From Verrucomicrobiota bacterium (lineage in GTDB: Bacteria; Verrucomicrobiota; Verrucomicrobiia; Opitutales; Intestinicryptomonadaceae), in NCBI GenBank assembly GCA_023450935.1, contig JAEXGH010000010.1, forward strand, positions 1-45,344: a stretch of 45,344 bases of DNA, written 5' to 3'. The notes under the pieces are model-generated. The model saw nothing but the letters and a program-made list of their open reading frames with translations, was not told the DNA's origin and did not search any database. Numbering within the stretch: position 1 is the first letter of the stretch; every line of letters starts with the position of its first letter. The position numbers and the translations under genes are program-made. Shown in pieces: positions 1 to 7,751 of this stretch.

Positions 1-56
1 CTCCACTTCTCCATAGCTATCAGATATACGGCGGCGGTTCTTCGGACTTCGGAATT
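1..56 (-). CDS. IS3-family transposase OrfB, N-terminal fragment
   Basis: In the -1 frame relative to orfA, the minus strand reads NSEVRRTAAVYLIAMEKW up to the window edge. Position and frame agree with the start of an IS3 OrfB, whose catalytic DDE integrase core would lie outside the window. Too little is present to judge whether OrfB is intact. Confidence 0.4.
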
Positions 57-328
57 TACCAGTTTGTTGAGTTGATGTCCCGAAGCATTGTGATGTCGAG
101 CATCTGATCGGCGACTATGCGCTTTAAGTGTGCGTTCTCGCGCTCGAGCTCTCGAAGTCTTTGTATGCTCTTTGAGTCCATACCGCCGTATTTTGCCTTC
201 CAGCGGTAATACGACGAATCGTTGACCCCATACTTGCGCAGCGTATCCGAAACGTTGTTCGACACCTCCGCCTCCTTGAGTATTTGCGTGATTTACTCTT
301 CCGTGTATTTTTTGCGTCTATTGCCCAT
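56..328 (-). pseudogene. IS3-family transposase OrfA, interrupted by a stop codon
   Basis: OrfA of IS3 elements is a small DNA-binding protein with a helix-turn-helix and a leucine zipper, joined to the OrfB integrase by -1 frameshifting. From the ATG at 328 the frame reads MGNRRKKYTEE, meets TAA at 293-295, then continues in the same frame as ITQILKEAE and on through the HTH region (VNDSSYYRWKAKYGGMD) and zipper (RLRELERENAHLKRIV) to a stop at 56-58. IS3 relatives usually have Gln after the EE pair, so a CAA-to-TAA change at codon 12 is the simplest explanation (inference). A restart at the GTG at 265 would give a 69-residue protein without the first helices. Confidence 0.7.
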
Positions 329-551
329 TTGATTTGCCTTCCTATTTTGCAAATCAATCTACCCCTTGCAAGTCTGTCCTGTTTTTCGGCACACAGCAGG
401 AGCGCAAGCTTTTTCGGTACCAAATACTGGCGCCTGGTACCAGATTACACCTAAAAACGACAATTTTGTCGCAAATTATGAAGAGCGTTAACTGCGCCCT
501 AATTTTGCGCAAGTTATTAAATAAGACGAAATAAGAAATAAATTTTAAACA

Positions 552-623
552 GCGGGCGGTGGGGGTCGAACCCATAACCTCAAGCTTGGGAAGCTCGCGC
601 TCTGCCAATTGAGCTACGCCCGC
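552..623 (-). tRNA. tRNA-Gly (anticodon CCC)
   Basis: The minus strand folds into a 72-nt cloverleaf: acceptor arms GCGGGCG/CGCCCGC (7 bp), D arm GCTC/GAGC, anticodon arm CGAGC/GCTTG with loop TTCCCAA, 5-nt variable loop and a T arm containing the GTTCGA core. The anticodon is CCC, reading GGG glycine codons. The T stem has one A-C mismatch at its base. CCA is not encoded and would be added after transcription. An AT-rich TATTAT stretch lies just upstream on the minus strand and may be its -10 box. Confidence 0.92.
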
Positions 624-795
624 GTTTTTATAATAGTTCGACTGTTTTACTCATTTCTTCCGTTTTGTCCAGCCATTTTTCTTCTCATCATTCTTTTTTT
701 TTACGCAATCACGCTATCGCTGTGCACGATATTCTTTTTATTTCTTGATTTATTTTTGTTATTCTTTAGTCTCTCCAATCCTAACTCATTAAACT

Positions 796-3700
796 ATGTA
801 TATGGAGAGAATATTTAATTTGTTTGCCGCTACGGCAGCTATATCGTTAATCGGTTGTGCGGACAGCGCGCGCAACGACGCGGATTTATCGGTTTCGCAT
901 CCGCCCATTCGCGTCGATTTCGACAAAACATCGCAGTTTTCGCCCGCCGATTTCAAGAATCCGCCGATGCAATTCCGCATTGTTCCGTTTTGGAGTTGGA
1001 ACGAGGTCATGGAGCCTGCGGAAATCCGCCGACAGCTGAATTTAATGAAGCAGGGCGGTTGGGGCGGCTCAATGGTTCACAGCAGAACGGGGCTTTTGAC
1101 GGACTATCTGGGCGAAGACTGGTTCAAGGCGGTTGACGCGTGCATCGACGAAAGCGCGAAGCTCGGCATGTATGTCTGGCTTTACGACGAAGACAAGTGG
1201 CCGAGCGGCTACGCGGGCGGCGACGTTCTTGCGGCGAATGTCGATTTTGCGGCGAAGTCGCTTTGTGCGCGTCCCGTGGGCACGGCTATGCCTCCGGAAG
1301 CCAAGCCAGTAGGCGCGCCCGTCGGCGGCATTCAGGTTTTCGAATACCGCGCGCCGCAGTGCAACGCGTGGTTCAACGGGACTTCCTACGTAGACACTAT
1401 GTCGAAGCAGGCAATGGACGAGTTCAAAAAGCGTTCGTATACGTCGTATTTTGAACGCTACAAGCCGTTCTGCGGAAATGTTGTAGTTGCGGAATTTACC
1501 GACGAACCCGCGCAGGTTTCGCGCTACGCAAGCGACGTGCTCGGCAATTCGGTGGGGTTTTCGTCCGACCTCGTCGCGCAGTTTAAGGCCGACTACGGCT
1601 TCGACCCCGTTCCGCATTTTTACAAGCTTTTTACAAACGGAGAAGGCGCAATGAAATTCCGCCTGCAATACTATCGGACGGCAAACAAGCTTTTCGAGCG
1701 CAATTTCATGAAGAACATCGGCGACGAGTGCAGGGCGAACGGAATCTCCCTCACGGGGCACTGCATGGCGGAGGCGGGGCCATACAGCCAACAGCTTTGG
1801 AGCGGCAGGATTATGCCGTATTACCGCCACATGGGAATCCCAGGAATAGACCATCTTGCGCGCAATGTCTATATGCCGATTATCGGCAAGCAGTGCCAGA
1901 GCGTCTGCAACCAATACGGCAAGACGCGGATGCTTTCGGAACTTTACGGTGTAAGCGGCGGTTCGCTTTCGTTTGAAGACCGCTACTGGATAGGCAACTA
2001 CCAGCTTGTTTTGGGCGTCAATCAGTTTGTGCCGCATCTTAGCCTATTCAGTATGGCGGGTTGCCGCAAGCGCGACTTCCCCCAGAACATCAACGTCCAG
2101 CAGAGTTGGTGGAAGATGAACGCGGCTGTCGATATTCCGCTTGCGCGCGCGTGCTACGCAATGGCGCAGGGCAAATACGCCGCCGACATTCTCGTTCTCA
2201 GCCCGCAGGAAAGCGCGGCCGCCGCTTGGATAGCCGAACCCAAAGACGCGGGCGTGCGCGATGCCTCCGCGCAGACGCGCAAAGACTGCGCAAAAATCAG
2301 TGGGGGCGTAGATGCCGTAATCAACGCGCTTTTCGCCTCGCAGCTGACATTCGACCTCGGCGACGAGCAGCTTTTGCAGGAGGACGGCTTTGTGCGCGGC
2401 GGAAAAATCGGCATTGCGCAGATGTCATACCGCGTTGTCGTAGTTCCCACAATGATTACAATGCGCCCGTCAACGCTCGCCAAGCTGAAGGAATTTTCGG
2501 CAAACGGCGGCACTGTGATTTTGTCGGGCGAAGCACCGCAATTTCTCGACGGCGAAAAGAGCGCGGCGTTGGACGAATTTTTCGCAAAAGTAAAACGCGT
2601 TTCCGCGGCAGACTTGCCCGCGGCGGTCAATAATGCGGTTGCGCCGATGATTGCGCTTGAAACGAAGTCGGGCGTTGCGGGGAAATTGTGGGCGCATATC
2701 CGCAACCTCAACGACGGTTCGCGCCTGATTATGCTTGCCAACCTCGACAGGTTCGAAAAATATTCGGGCGTTTTGTGCGCCGACGGCGCGTGGACGCGCG
2801 CGCAGCTTTTGAACACCGAAAACGGCGAAATTGCCGACTTGTCCGCCGACGTTTCGGGCGGAAAGCTGCGTTTGCCGATTTCAGTTGAGGAGTCTCAGGC
2901 GGTGATTTTGCGTTTGTCGAACGAAAAGCCGCAGGCGGCGCCGGACGCGTTCGGCAAGGTTTTGGCGGCCGAAAAAATTTCGGGCTGGAAGGTGGAACGT
3001 CTCGACGACAATTCGCTTACTCTCGACTACGCCTCGTTTAGCTTCGACAACGGGCGCGACGGAATCGACACCGAAGTTCCCGTGCTGGAAATTATGAACG
3101 CGCTAAACGACCTCAAATACGACGGCAACGTGCGCGTTTTCTACAAGTTCAATGCGGAAAATCTCGACGCATCGCGCAAGCTGCACTTGGTTGTGGAATA
3201 CGCCGACAGGCTCGAAATAAAGCTCAACGGCAAGCCGATTAAGTATGCGGGGCTGCCGTTCTGGCGCGATTTCAGATGGCTGCCCATCGACATCACGGGG
3301 CTTGTAAAACGCGGCGAAAACGTCGTGGAAGTCTTCTACAAAAACTTCAAATACGGCGACCTTGCAACCTACAAGCCGCAGTGGCGCAGATACGGCACGG
3401 AAATCGAAAGCGTCTATCTTGTGGGGGATTTCTCCGTTCGTTCGGTCGATACGGGCGCGCGTTCCAAATCGAAGCGTTTTGCTTCATACAACGCAAAGAT
3501 GCCGAAAAACGTTGCAATATCGAAAGACGCGCTTGCGCTGACAAATCCCGCGCCGCTTTCTTTCGGCGACGCCACTGTTCGCGGTCTGCCTTTCTACGCG
3601 GGCAGGGTGGCGTATTCGGCAACGCTCAAAACGCCTAAGCGCGATGGCGAAAAGCTGTTTGTGCGATTGGGCAATCTCGACTGTCCCGTTGCCGAAGTGC

Positions 3701-4038
3701 TTGTTGACGGCAAAAGCGCGGGCGCAATCAAGTTTGCCCCATACGAGCTCGACATAACCGATTTCGTGAAAAACCCCGAAAGCAAAATAGAAATTGTTTT
3801 CTACGCGTCGCTCAGAAACCTGATGGATTGTCCCCACAACCCCGCGGGCGAAATACTTTCCATCTGGCCGGTAGACTACACGATTCGCGATATGCCGGAG
3901 ACGGGCAAACGCCTGCAGTGGCTGAAAAAATTCGCCGACGGAACGTGGAAGTCGAACCACTGGGTGCGCGACTACTGCCAAGTGGAGTTCGCCAACCCCG
4001 AAAAAATCGAGCTTGTCCGCAAGGGTCGGGACAGGTAG
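796..4038 (+). CDS. GH106-like glycoside hydrolase (alpha-L-rhamnosidase type), lipoprotein
   Basis: A 1080-residue protein that would cleave terminal sugars, by family alpha-L-rhamnose, from plant or host polysaccharides. The N-terminus has a lipoprotein signal with lipobox LIGC near residue 20, so it is probably membrane-anchored outside the cytoplasm. The catalytic part (about 50-480) shows typical GH106 segments: EIRRQLNLMKQGGWGG, VWLYDEDKWPSGYAGG, EFTDEP at about 233-238, SLTGHCMAE, and MLSELYG at about 379. The C-terminal third looks like galactose-binding beta-sandwich modules (for example around RLEIKLNGKPI). The ATG at 802 is an equally good start; neither has a clear ribosome binding site. 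Transcribed alone, with a terminator directly behind. Substrate is not proven by sequence; family confidence is good, specificity low. Confidence 0.75.
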   Translation: MYMERIFNLFAATAAISLIGCADSARNDADLSVSHPPIRVDFDKTSQFSPADFKNPPMQFRIVPFWSWNEVMEPAEIRRQLNLMKQGGWGGSMVHSRTGLLTDYLGEDWFKAVDACIDESAKLGMYVWLYDEDKWPSGYAGGDVLAANVDFAAKSLCARPVGTAMPPEAKPVGAPVGGIQVFEYRAPQCNAWFNGTSYVDTMSKQAMDEFKKRSYTSYFERYKPFCGNVVVAEFTDEPAQVSRYASDVLGNSVGFSSDLVAQFKADYGFDPVPHFYKLFTNGEGAMKFRLQYYRTANKLFERNFMKNIGDECRANGISLTGHCMAEAGPYSQQLWSGRIMPYYRHMGIPGIDHLARNVYMPIIGKQCQSVCNQYGKTRMLSELYGVSGGSLSFEDRYWIGNYQLVLGVNQFVPHLSLFSMAGCRKRDFPQNINVQQSWWKMNAAVDIPLARACYAMAQGKYAADILVLSPQESAAAAWIAEPKDAGVRDASAQTRKDCAKISGGVDAVINALFASQLTFDLGDEQLLQEDGFVRGGKIGIAQMSYRVVVVPTMITMRPSTLAKLKEFSANGGTVILSGEAPQFLDGEKSAALDEFFAKVKRVSAADLPAAVNNAVAPMIALETKSGVAGKLWAHIRNLNDGSRLIMLANLDRFEKYSGVLCADGAWTRAQLLNTENGEIADLSADVSGGKLRLPISVEESQAVILRLSNEKPQAAPDAFGKVLAAEKISGWKVERLDDNSLTLDYASFSFDNGRDGIDTEVPVLEIMNALNDLKYDGNVRVFYKFNAENLDASRKLHLVVEYADRLEIKLNGKPIKYAGLPFWRDFRWLPIDITGLVKRGENVVEVFYKNFKYGDLATYKPQWRRYGTEIESVYLVGDFSVRSVDTGARSKSKRFASYNAKMPKNVAISKDALALTNPAPLSFGDATVRGLPFYAGRVAYSATLKTPKRDGEKLFVRLGNLDCPVAEVLVDGKSAGAIKFAPYELDITDFVKNPESKIEIVFYASLRNLMDCPHNPAGEILSIWPVDYTIRDMPETGKRLQWLKKFADGTWKSNHWVRDYCQVEFANPEKIELVRKGRDR

Positions 4039-4063
4039 CATTGTGCACTTGAAAATTCGGAAA

Positions 4064-4092
4064 GGGTCCGCCCAAAGGCGGGCTCTTTTTTT
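4064..4092 (+). terminator. Rho-independent terminator after the GH106-like gene
   Basis: A G+C-rich hairpin (core CCGCC/GGCGG extended by wobble pairs, loop CAAA) is followed by a run of seven T, 26 bases after the stop codon. Confidence 0.8.
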
Positions 4093-4134
4093 ATGGTTTG
4101 CTTTTCAAACGCGTAAATGTTAATTATGCTCCGC

Positions 4135-4956
4135 ATGAGAAGATATATACCTATATTGATATGTCTTCCCGCGTTTGCCGCTGTCGGAGCGGTTTCGGAC
4201 GGCATTTTTGCCGACGCCCAAAAGTATGAATTGTCGGCAAAAGACCTGCCGAGGGGCGCGGCGGAATTTTCGGTGGAACTGCCGCGACCCGCAAACGGCA
4301 TTGTAATAAACGCCGCCGATTTCGGCCTGAACGAATCGATTACAAACGCCGCCACAGTCCTCAACAAGGCTATTGACAAGTGTAGGCAGACGGGGGCGTC
4401 GAAGCTTGTCGTTCCGAAGGGAACGTATAAAATTTTCGAGGAGGTTGCCGTAAACTTCGAGGGCTTGAAGGATTTCAGTTTCGACGGAGGCGGCTCGACT
4501 TTCGTTTTCAAAAAGAAGAAGACAAACAATTTCAATTTCACGAACTGCGAGCGCGTGAAATTTGAAAACTTCAATGTCGATTGGGATTGGGCGACAGATC
4601 CGCTCGCGAGCTTGGTCGAGGTTGTAGGCTCGAATTTCGCCGAACGCGAAAACACGTATGTGGATTTCAAGTTTGTTGACTATCCCGAAGGCTTTCCGAA
4701 CAAGAATTCCCACATGGTTTGCGTGTCGGCATACGACACAAAAGCCGACTGTGTAGGCTCCGATTCCGGCACGCACAACTGGTTCAACAATCCGCGCGGC
4801 GCGCAGGTAAAAGAGCGTATGCAGTGGCTCAAGCCCGGCGTCTTGCGCATTTACGCGCCCGCCATTAAAATCGACAGGGCAACAACCTCGAACATTGTAG
4901 TCTGCGGGAACAGGCTCGTAAGGCGCAACTGGTTTGAGCGGTTGTTTGCCGACTGA
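4135..4956 (+). CDS. Secreted right-handed beta-helix protein, short or truncated
   Basis: A 273-residue exported protein. The chosen ATG gives a signal peptide MRRYIPILICLPAFAAVGA; an ATG at 4117 in frame would add six residues. The segment AADFGLNESITNAATVLNKA followed by KLVVPKGTYKIFEEV and FSFDGGGSTFVFKK is the usual opening of pectate-lyase-like beta-helix proteins (polysaccharide lyases or GH28/GH110-type folds). Such proteins usually continue through many more coils, often to over 500 residues; this one stops just after a beta strand (IVVCGNRL) with an odd, basic tail RRNWFERLFAD. It may be a 3'-truncated remnant. No catalytic residues can be assigned. Confidence 0.55.
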   Translation: MRRYIPILICLPAFAAVGAVSDGIFADAQKYELSAKDLPRGAAEFSVELPRPANGIVINAADFGLNESITNAATVLNKAIDKCRQTGASKLVVPKGTYKIFEEVAVNFEGLKDFSFDGGGSTFVFKKKKTNNFNFTNCERVKFENFNVDWDWATDPLASLVEVVGSNFAERENTYVDFKFVDYPEGFPNKNSHMVCVSAYDTKADCVGSDSGTHNWFNNPRGAQVKERMQWLKPGVLRIYAPAIKIDRATTSNIVVCGNRLVRRNWFERLFAD

Positions 4957-4994
4957 TTCGGCGTTGCGGCAAGTTGCGGTTTGCCGTCGGCGCA

Positions 4995-5037
4995 AAAAAA
5001 CGGGACAAACCCTGCGGGTGTCCCGTTTTTGTTTTTT
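4995..5037. terminator. Bidirectional terminator between convergent genes
   Basis: A perfect 12-bp stem AAAAACGGGACA/TGTCCCGTTTTT (4995-5006/5019-5030) with a 12-nt loop sits between the stop codons of the convergent genes at 4956 and 5044. A-tract and T-tract on either side let it work on both strands. Confidence 0.85.
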
Positions 5038-5043
5038 TATCGG

Positions 5044-6690
5044 CTACTCCGATTTTTGTTCGTCTGCAGTTTCGGCGGGCTGTTCAGCGGGCTGTTCGGG
5101 CTGCGCCTGCGCAGGCTGTTCAGCGGGAGCTTCCGCGGCAGTTTCCTGCGCTTCGGCTTTCTCCGCGACTGCGGGTTCGTTGGCAGCCGTTTCGGACGCG
5201 GGCGCGGCGGGCTCGTCGTCGGTCTTGGCTTCGGGCTGCGCTGTTTTGTCTTTGGGCTTGGGCATATACGGATTTGCCTGCAAAGATCCGTCGGCGTATT
5301 CAACCACGTAGCCTTCGGAAATCAGCCACATAAGCTCGCTGTAGACGGCGTTAAGCTGCTGTTTCTGTTCTTGCGTGAACGATTCTGGAAGTGCCTGAAC
5401 GGGACTCTGCGCCGCCTCGGCGTCGATGGGCTGTTGTTTCTGCTCTTCGGCGGGCTGGACTTCCAAGCCCAGAATTTTGAACGGGGCTTCGGAAAATTTC
5501 ACCGAGGGGTTGACCAGCAGGAAATCGAAAATTTTCTGCGGCAATTCCGCCAGCGTTTCGCCTTCCGTAAGGAACTTTCTCTTGACCAGCGAAACAAACG
5601 CAAAGCCCTTGCTCCCGCGCTTATAGACCGACAGCCCGCAACGGCGCAATTTGCCGCGCATATTGTTCGCCGTGTTTATCGGGAAGCGTTTTTCCTTGCG
5701 GACTGTTTCCTCTATGTTTCTGCGGATTCTGCCGAAGGGCATAAACTCGATGTTGGCAAGGCTCATTCTGACTTGTTCGTATACCTTGACAAGTTCCCCC
5801 TCCTTCTTTGAGGCGATAAACGCTTTGGCGGCGTCGGAGGTTTCGAAAAATTCTGGGTCGCCTTCGGCGGATTCTTTGAGTTTGTAGACCGTCTTGGTCT
5901 TCATTTTCTCGAGCCACTCGTTGACGGCCTCTTCGCCCTTGACCGACTCAATCGTTTTCAGAAAGTCGTCGAACGACATTTTCGGGAAGCGGCTCTTGTG
6001 GTATTCGCGGACGAATTCGTTGTATTTGTGCCAGTTTGGCGCGCCGAGAAGGTCGCCCGAAAGCGTGCATTTGTTTACCACAAGGAACGTCCCTTTGGGC
6101 GGTTCGGCTTCGACTTGCTCCGTTGCGAACATTTCCTTCAAAAAGTATTCCACCGCCGCGTTTTTTGCCGACTGTTCGTCTTCGAACGGAATATTGAGCG
6201 GTTGCGCGCAAAAAAGGGGCTTTACGATGTTGTCGGAGTCGGGCAGGTTTTTGGCGAGAACTACCATTCTCTCGCGCTTTTCAAGCACAAGTTGGGCTAT
6301 TTCGAACAACTGATACGTCCTTTTAGACTCTTTTATAATGTCGCAAAGCTTATTGAACGGGGCGTCCTCCGGAAAAATCTGGACGTCCATCGTAAACGAG
6401 AACGGGGCTTGCGGACGCTTTTTGTCGAAATGTTTCTGTTTTTTGTTGAAGGGCTTTTTTTCGGGAAATTGTCTCTGCCCGCCCTCGCCGTTTTCGAATT
6501 TCGGGCGGCGTTTTTGGCGGAATTCGCCGTCGGACGGCTTTTTGTTGAAATGCTTTTTGAAGTTTCCTCTGGGGGCGAACGTGCGCGCCGGCTCTATCTT
6601 AGAGCTCGGAGTCCAAGCCGTTTGGAATTCAATATTGGACAATTCGCTCAAATCGACTTCGTTTGTATTGTTTTTTGTGTCTTCTGGCAT
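5044..6690 (-). CDS. Basic, disordered-tailed conserved protein of unknown function
   Basis: A 548-residue cytoplasmic protein, not recognised with certainty. Three parts are visible: residues about 40-95 are strongly basic and Gly/Lys/Arg/Phe-rich, as in RNA-binding tails; about 95-420 form a folded, mixed-charge domain (for example around FNKLCDIIKESKRTYQLFEIAQ and RRNIEETVRKEKRFPINTAN) with no catalytic motif seen; about 440-548 is a low-complexity Ala/Glu/Pro/Gln tail ending with repeats of EQPAQ/AEQPAE. No signal peptide or membrane segment. The general shape suggests a nucleic-acid-associated protein, but that is inference. A terminator-like hairpin lies in its leader. Its own terminator is shared with the convergent gene. 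Confidence 0.6.
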   Translation of the reverse strand: MPEDTKNNTNEVDLSELSNIEFQTAWTPSSKIEPARTFAPRGNFKKHFNKKPSDGEFRQKRRPKFENGEGGQRQFPEKKPFNKKQKHFDKKRPQAPFSFTMDVQIFPEDAPFNKLCDIIKESKRTYQLFEIAQLVLEKRERMVVLAKNLPDSDNIVKPLFCAQPLNIPFEDEQSAKNAAVEYFLKEMFATEQVEAEPPKGTFLVVNKCTLSGDLLGAPNWHKYNEFVREYHKSRFPKMSFDDFLKTIESVKGEEAVNEWLEKMKTKTVYKLKESAEGDPEFFETSDAAKAFIASKKEGELVKVYEQVRMSLANIEFMPFGRIRRNIEETVRKEKRFPINTANNMRGKLRRCGLSVYKRGSKGFAFVSLVKRKFLTEGETLAELPQKIFDFLLVNPSVKFSEAPFKILGLEVQPAEEQKQQPIDAEAAQSPVQALPESFTQEQKQQLNAVYSELMWLISEGYVVEYADGSLQANPYMPKPKDKTAQPEAKTDDEPAAPASETAANEPAVAEKAEAQETAAEAPAEQPAQAQPEQPAEQPAETADEQKSE

Positions 6691-6712
6691 TTTTTTCGAT
6701 TTTTTGTTGGTT

Positions 6713-6735
6713 AAAAAAGCAGGGTTTTAACCTGC
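6713..6735 (-). promoter_or_regulatory. Terminator-like hairpin in the leader of the 5044-6690 gene
   Basis: On the minus strand GCAGGTT/AACCTGC forms a stem with one bulged base (6719-6735) followed directly by TTTTTT, about 23 nt before the ATG at 6690. It has the shape of an intrinsic terminator inside a 5' leader, so an attenuator is possible; it might instead only end transcription arriving from upstream on the minus strand. Confidence 0.35.
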
Positions 6736-6827
6736 GGTCAAAGCCTTGCTGAAATTATGGGCATCTATTAAAATGAGTTTTTAAGTTAAATCAATTTCTT
6801 TTTTCTCGATATTTATAGAAAAAAAGC

Positions 6828-6856
6828 TTGATTTTCAAAAAAACAAAAACAATAAT
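6828..6856 (+). promoter_or_regulatory. Sigma70-like promoter for the secreted protein at 6913
   Basis: TTGATT (6828-6833), a 17-nt spacer and AATAAT (6851-6856) lie about 55 bases before the ATG at 6913 in an AT-rich intergenic stretch. Confidence 0.4.
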
Positions 6857-6912
6857 AGTGCTCAATTAAAGGTTCACCATAATACTTTAACCAACAAAAA
6901 CAGGTAATCACT

Positions 6913-7647
6913 ATGAAAATTGCAAGATATGCTTTATTTATCGTGGCGGCTTCTGTTGCCGGCGTTGCGTTCGCACAAACGGCTTCGCAGAATGCGGCTT
7001 CCACACAGGCTTCGCAGCAGGCCGCCCAGAAGGACGGAGACTTCGTTGTGAATGTTTCCGTTAACGACGGCGTCATTACTTTGTCGGCTTCGGGCAAGGC
7101 TGGCGCGTTGGATTCCGCTTCAGATTCCCTCAAAAAGGCAGTCGCGGCCGCTTTGAGACAGGCGGGTGTCCGTTCCAACATCGCCAAGGCTCTGGAAGCT
7201 ACTATGGCAAACATCAAAGCCTACCTCTCCGACCCGAACGCTCCCGCTAAGGGCGACATTACGGTAAACGTTGTTCTCGAGCCCAAGCTTGACACCAACG
7301 AAATCGTCACGAAAGCCGAAGTTTTGGTTGCGGGCGACAAGTTCACTGCAAACACGAATTCGAAGTTTGCCGACGACGGCAGCGTTTCCACTACGGGTAG
7401 CGTTTCCAAGGTTGCGCAAAACGGCACTTCGCAGGACTTCTCAGTAAACACGGAAATTTCGGCGAACGGCGATATTACTGTTAAGGACGCGGCGGGCAAC
7501 ACTGTTGCAATCTCCCGCACGGAAGCCGCGCAGGGCGCTTCGAACCTCGTAAACTCCAATCTCGTTCCCAATGAGGTCGGCGGCGGTGCTTCGGACGACA
7601 ATGCGGTTATTCCGGATAACACGGTTGTAACGTCCTCCAACCAGTAG
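6913..7647 (+). CDS. Secreted protein of unknown function
   Basis: A 244-residue exported protein, not recognised. Signal peptide MKIARYALFIVAASVAGVAFA, cleaved after AFA. The mature part is rich in Ala, Ser, Val, Asn and Thr, with alternating beta-type strands (DFVVNVSVNDGVITLSASGK, GDITVNVVLEPKLD, GSVSTTGSVSKVAQN) and few aromatic or cysteine residues, which suggests an extracellular beta-rich structural or surface protein. A helical, amphipathic segment lies at about 58-95. AGGT lies about 8 bases before the ATG and may serve as a weak ribosome binding site. Single-gene unit with its own promoter and strong terminator, consistent with a well-expressed product. Confidence 0.6.
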   Translation: MKIARYALFIVAASVAGVAFAQTASQNAASTQASQQAAQKDGDFVVNVSVNDGVITLSASGKAGALDSASDSLKKAVAAALRQAGVRSNIAKALEATMANIKAYLSDPNAPAKGDITVNVVLEPKLDTNEIVTKAEVLVAGDKFTANTNSKFADDGSVSTTGSVSKVAQNGTSQDFSVNTEISANGDITVKDAAGNTVAISRTEAAQGASNLVNSNLVPNEVGGGASDDNAVIPDNTVVTSSNQ

Positions 7648-7661
7648 TTTGGACACTCTCG

Positions 7662-7690
7662 AAAAAGCCGACGAAAACGTCGGCTTTTTT
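7662..7690 (+). terminator. Strong rho-independent terminator
   Basis: Perfect 12-bp stem AAAAAGCCGACG/CGTCGGCTTTTT with an AAAA tetraloop ending in a T-run, 14 bases after the stop of the secreted protein gene. Confidence 0.9.
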
Positions 7691-7751
7691 TGTGCCCGCG
7701 CAAAATCTTTTTTTGTTGATTAAATCTTCCCCCAAAAGTAGCGTTTTAACG

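Larger units (their letters stand above)
1..395 (-). mobile_element. IS3-family insertion sequence, end fragment
   Basis: A transposase orfA reading frame lies on the minus strand at 56-328 and the beginning of an orfB-like frame runs off the window edge, so the element continues to the left. On the minus strand the stretch from about 395 to 373 begins TGTGTGCCGAAAAACAGGAC, which resembles the TG-starting terminal repeats of IS3-family elements, so the element end is placed near 395. That boundary is an estimate because the other terminal repeat and the target duplication are outside the window. The orfA frame carries a nonsense codon, so this copy is probably inactive. Confidence 0.6.

Noticed and set aside
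416..441. GGTACCA/TGGTACC inverted repeat between the IS fragment and the tRNA
   Set aside because: A 7-bp pair with a 12-base loop and no T-run or neighbouring gene to act on; too short to support an operator or element end by itself.
1069..2037. 322-codon minus-strand frame inside the GH106-like gene
   Set aside because: Opposite-strand shadow with arginine- and histidine-rich, domain-free product; the plus-strand frame has a lipoprotein signal and family motifs.
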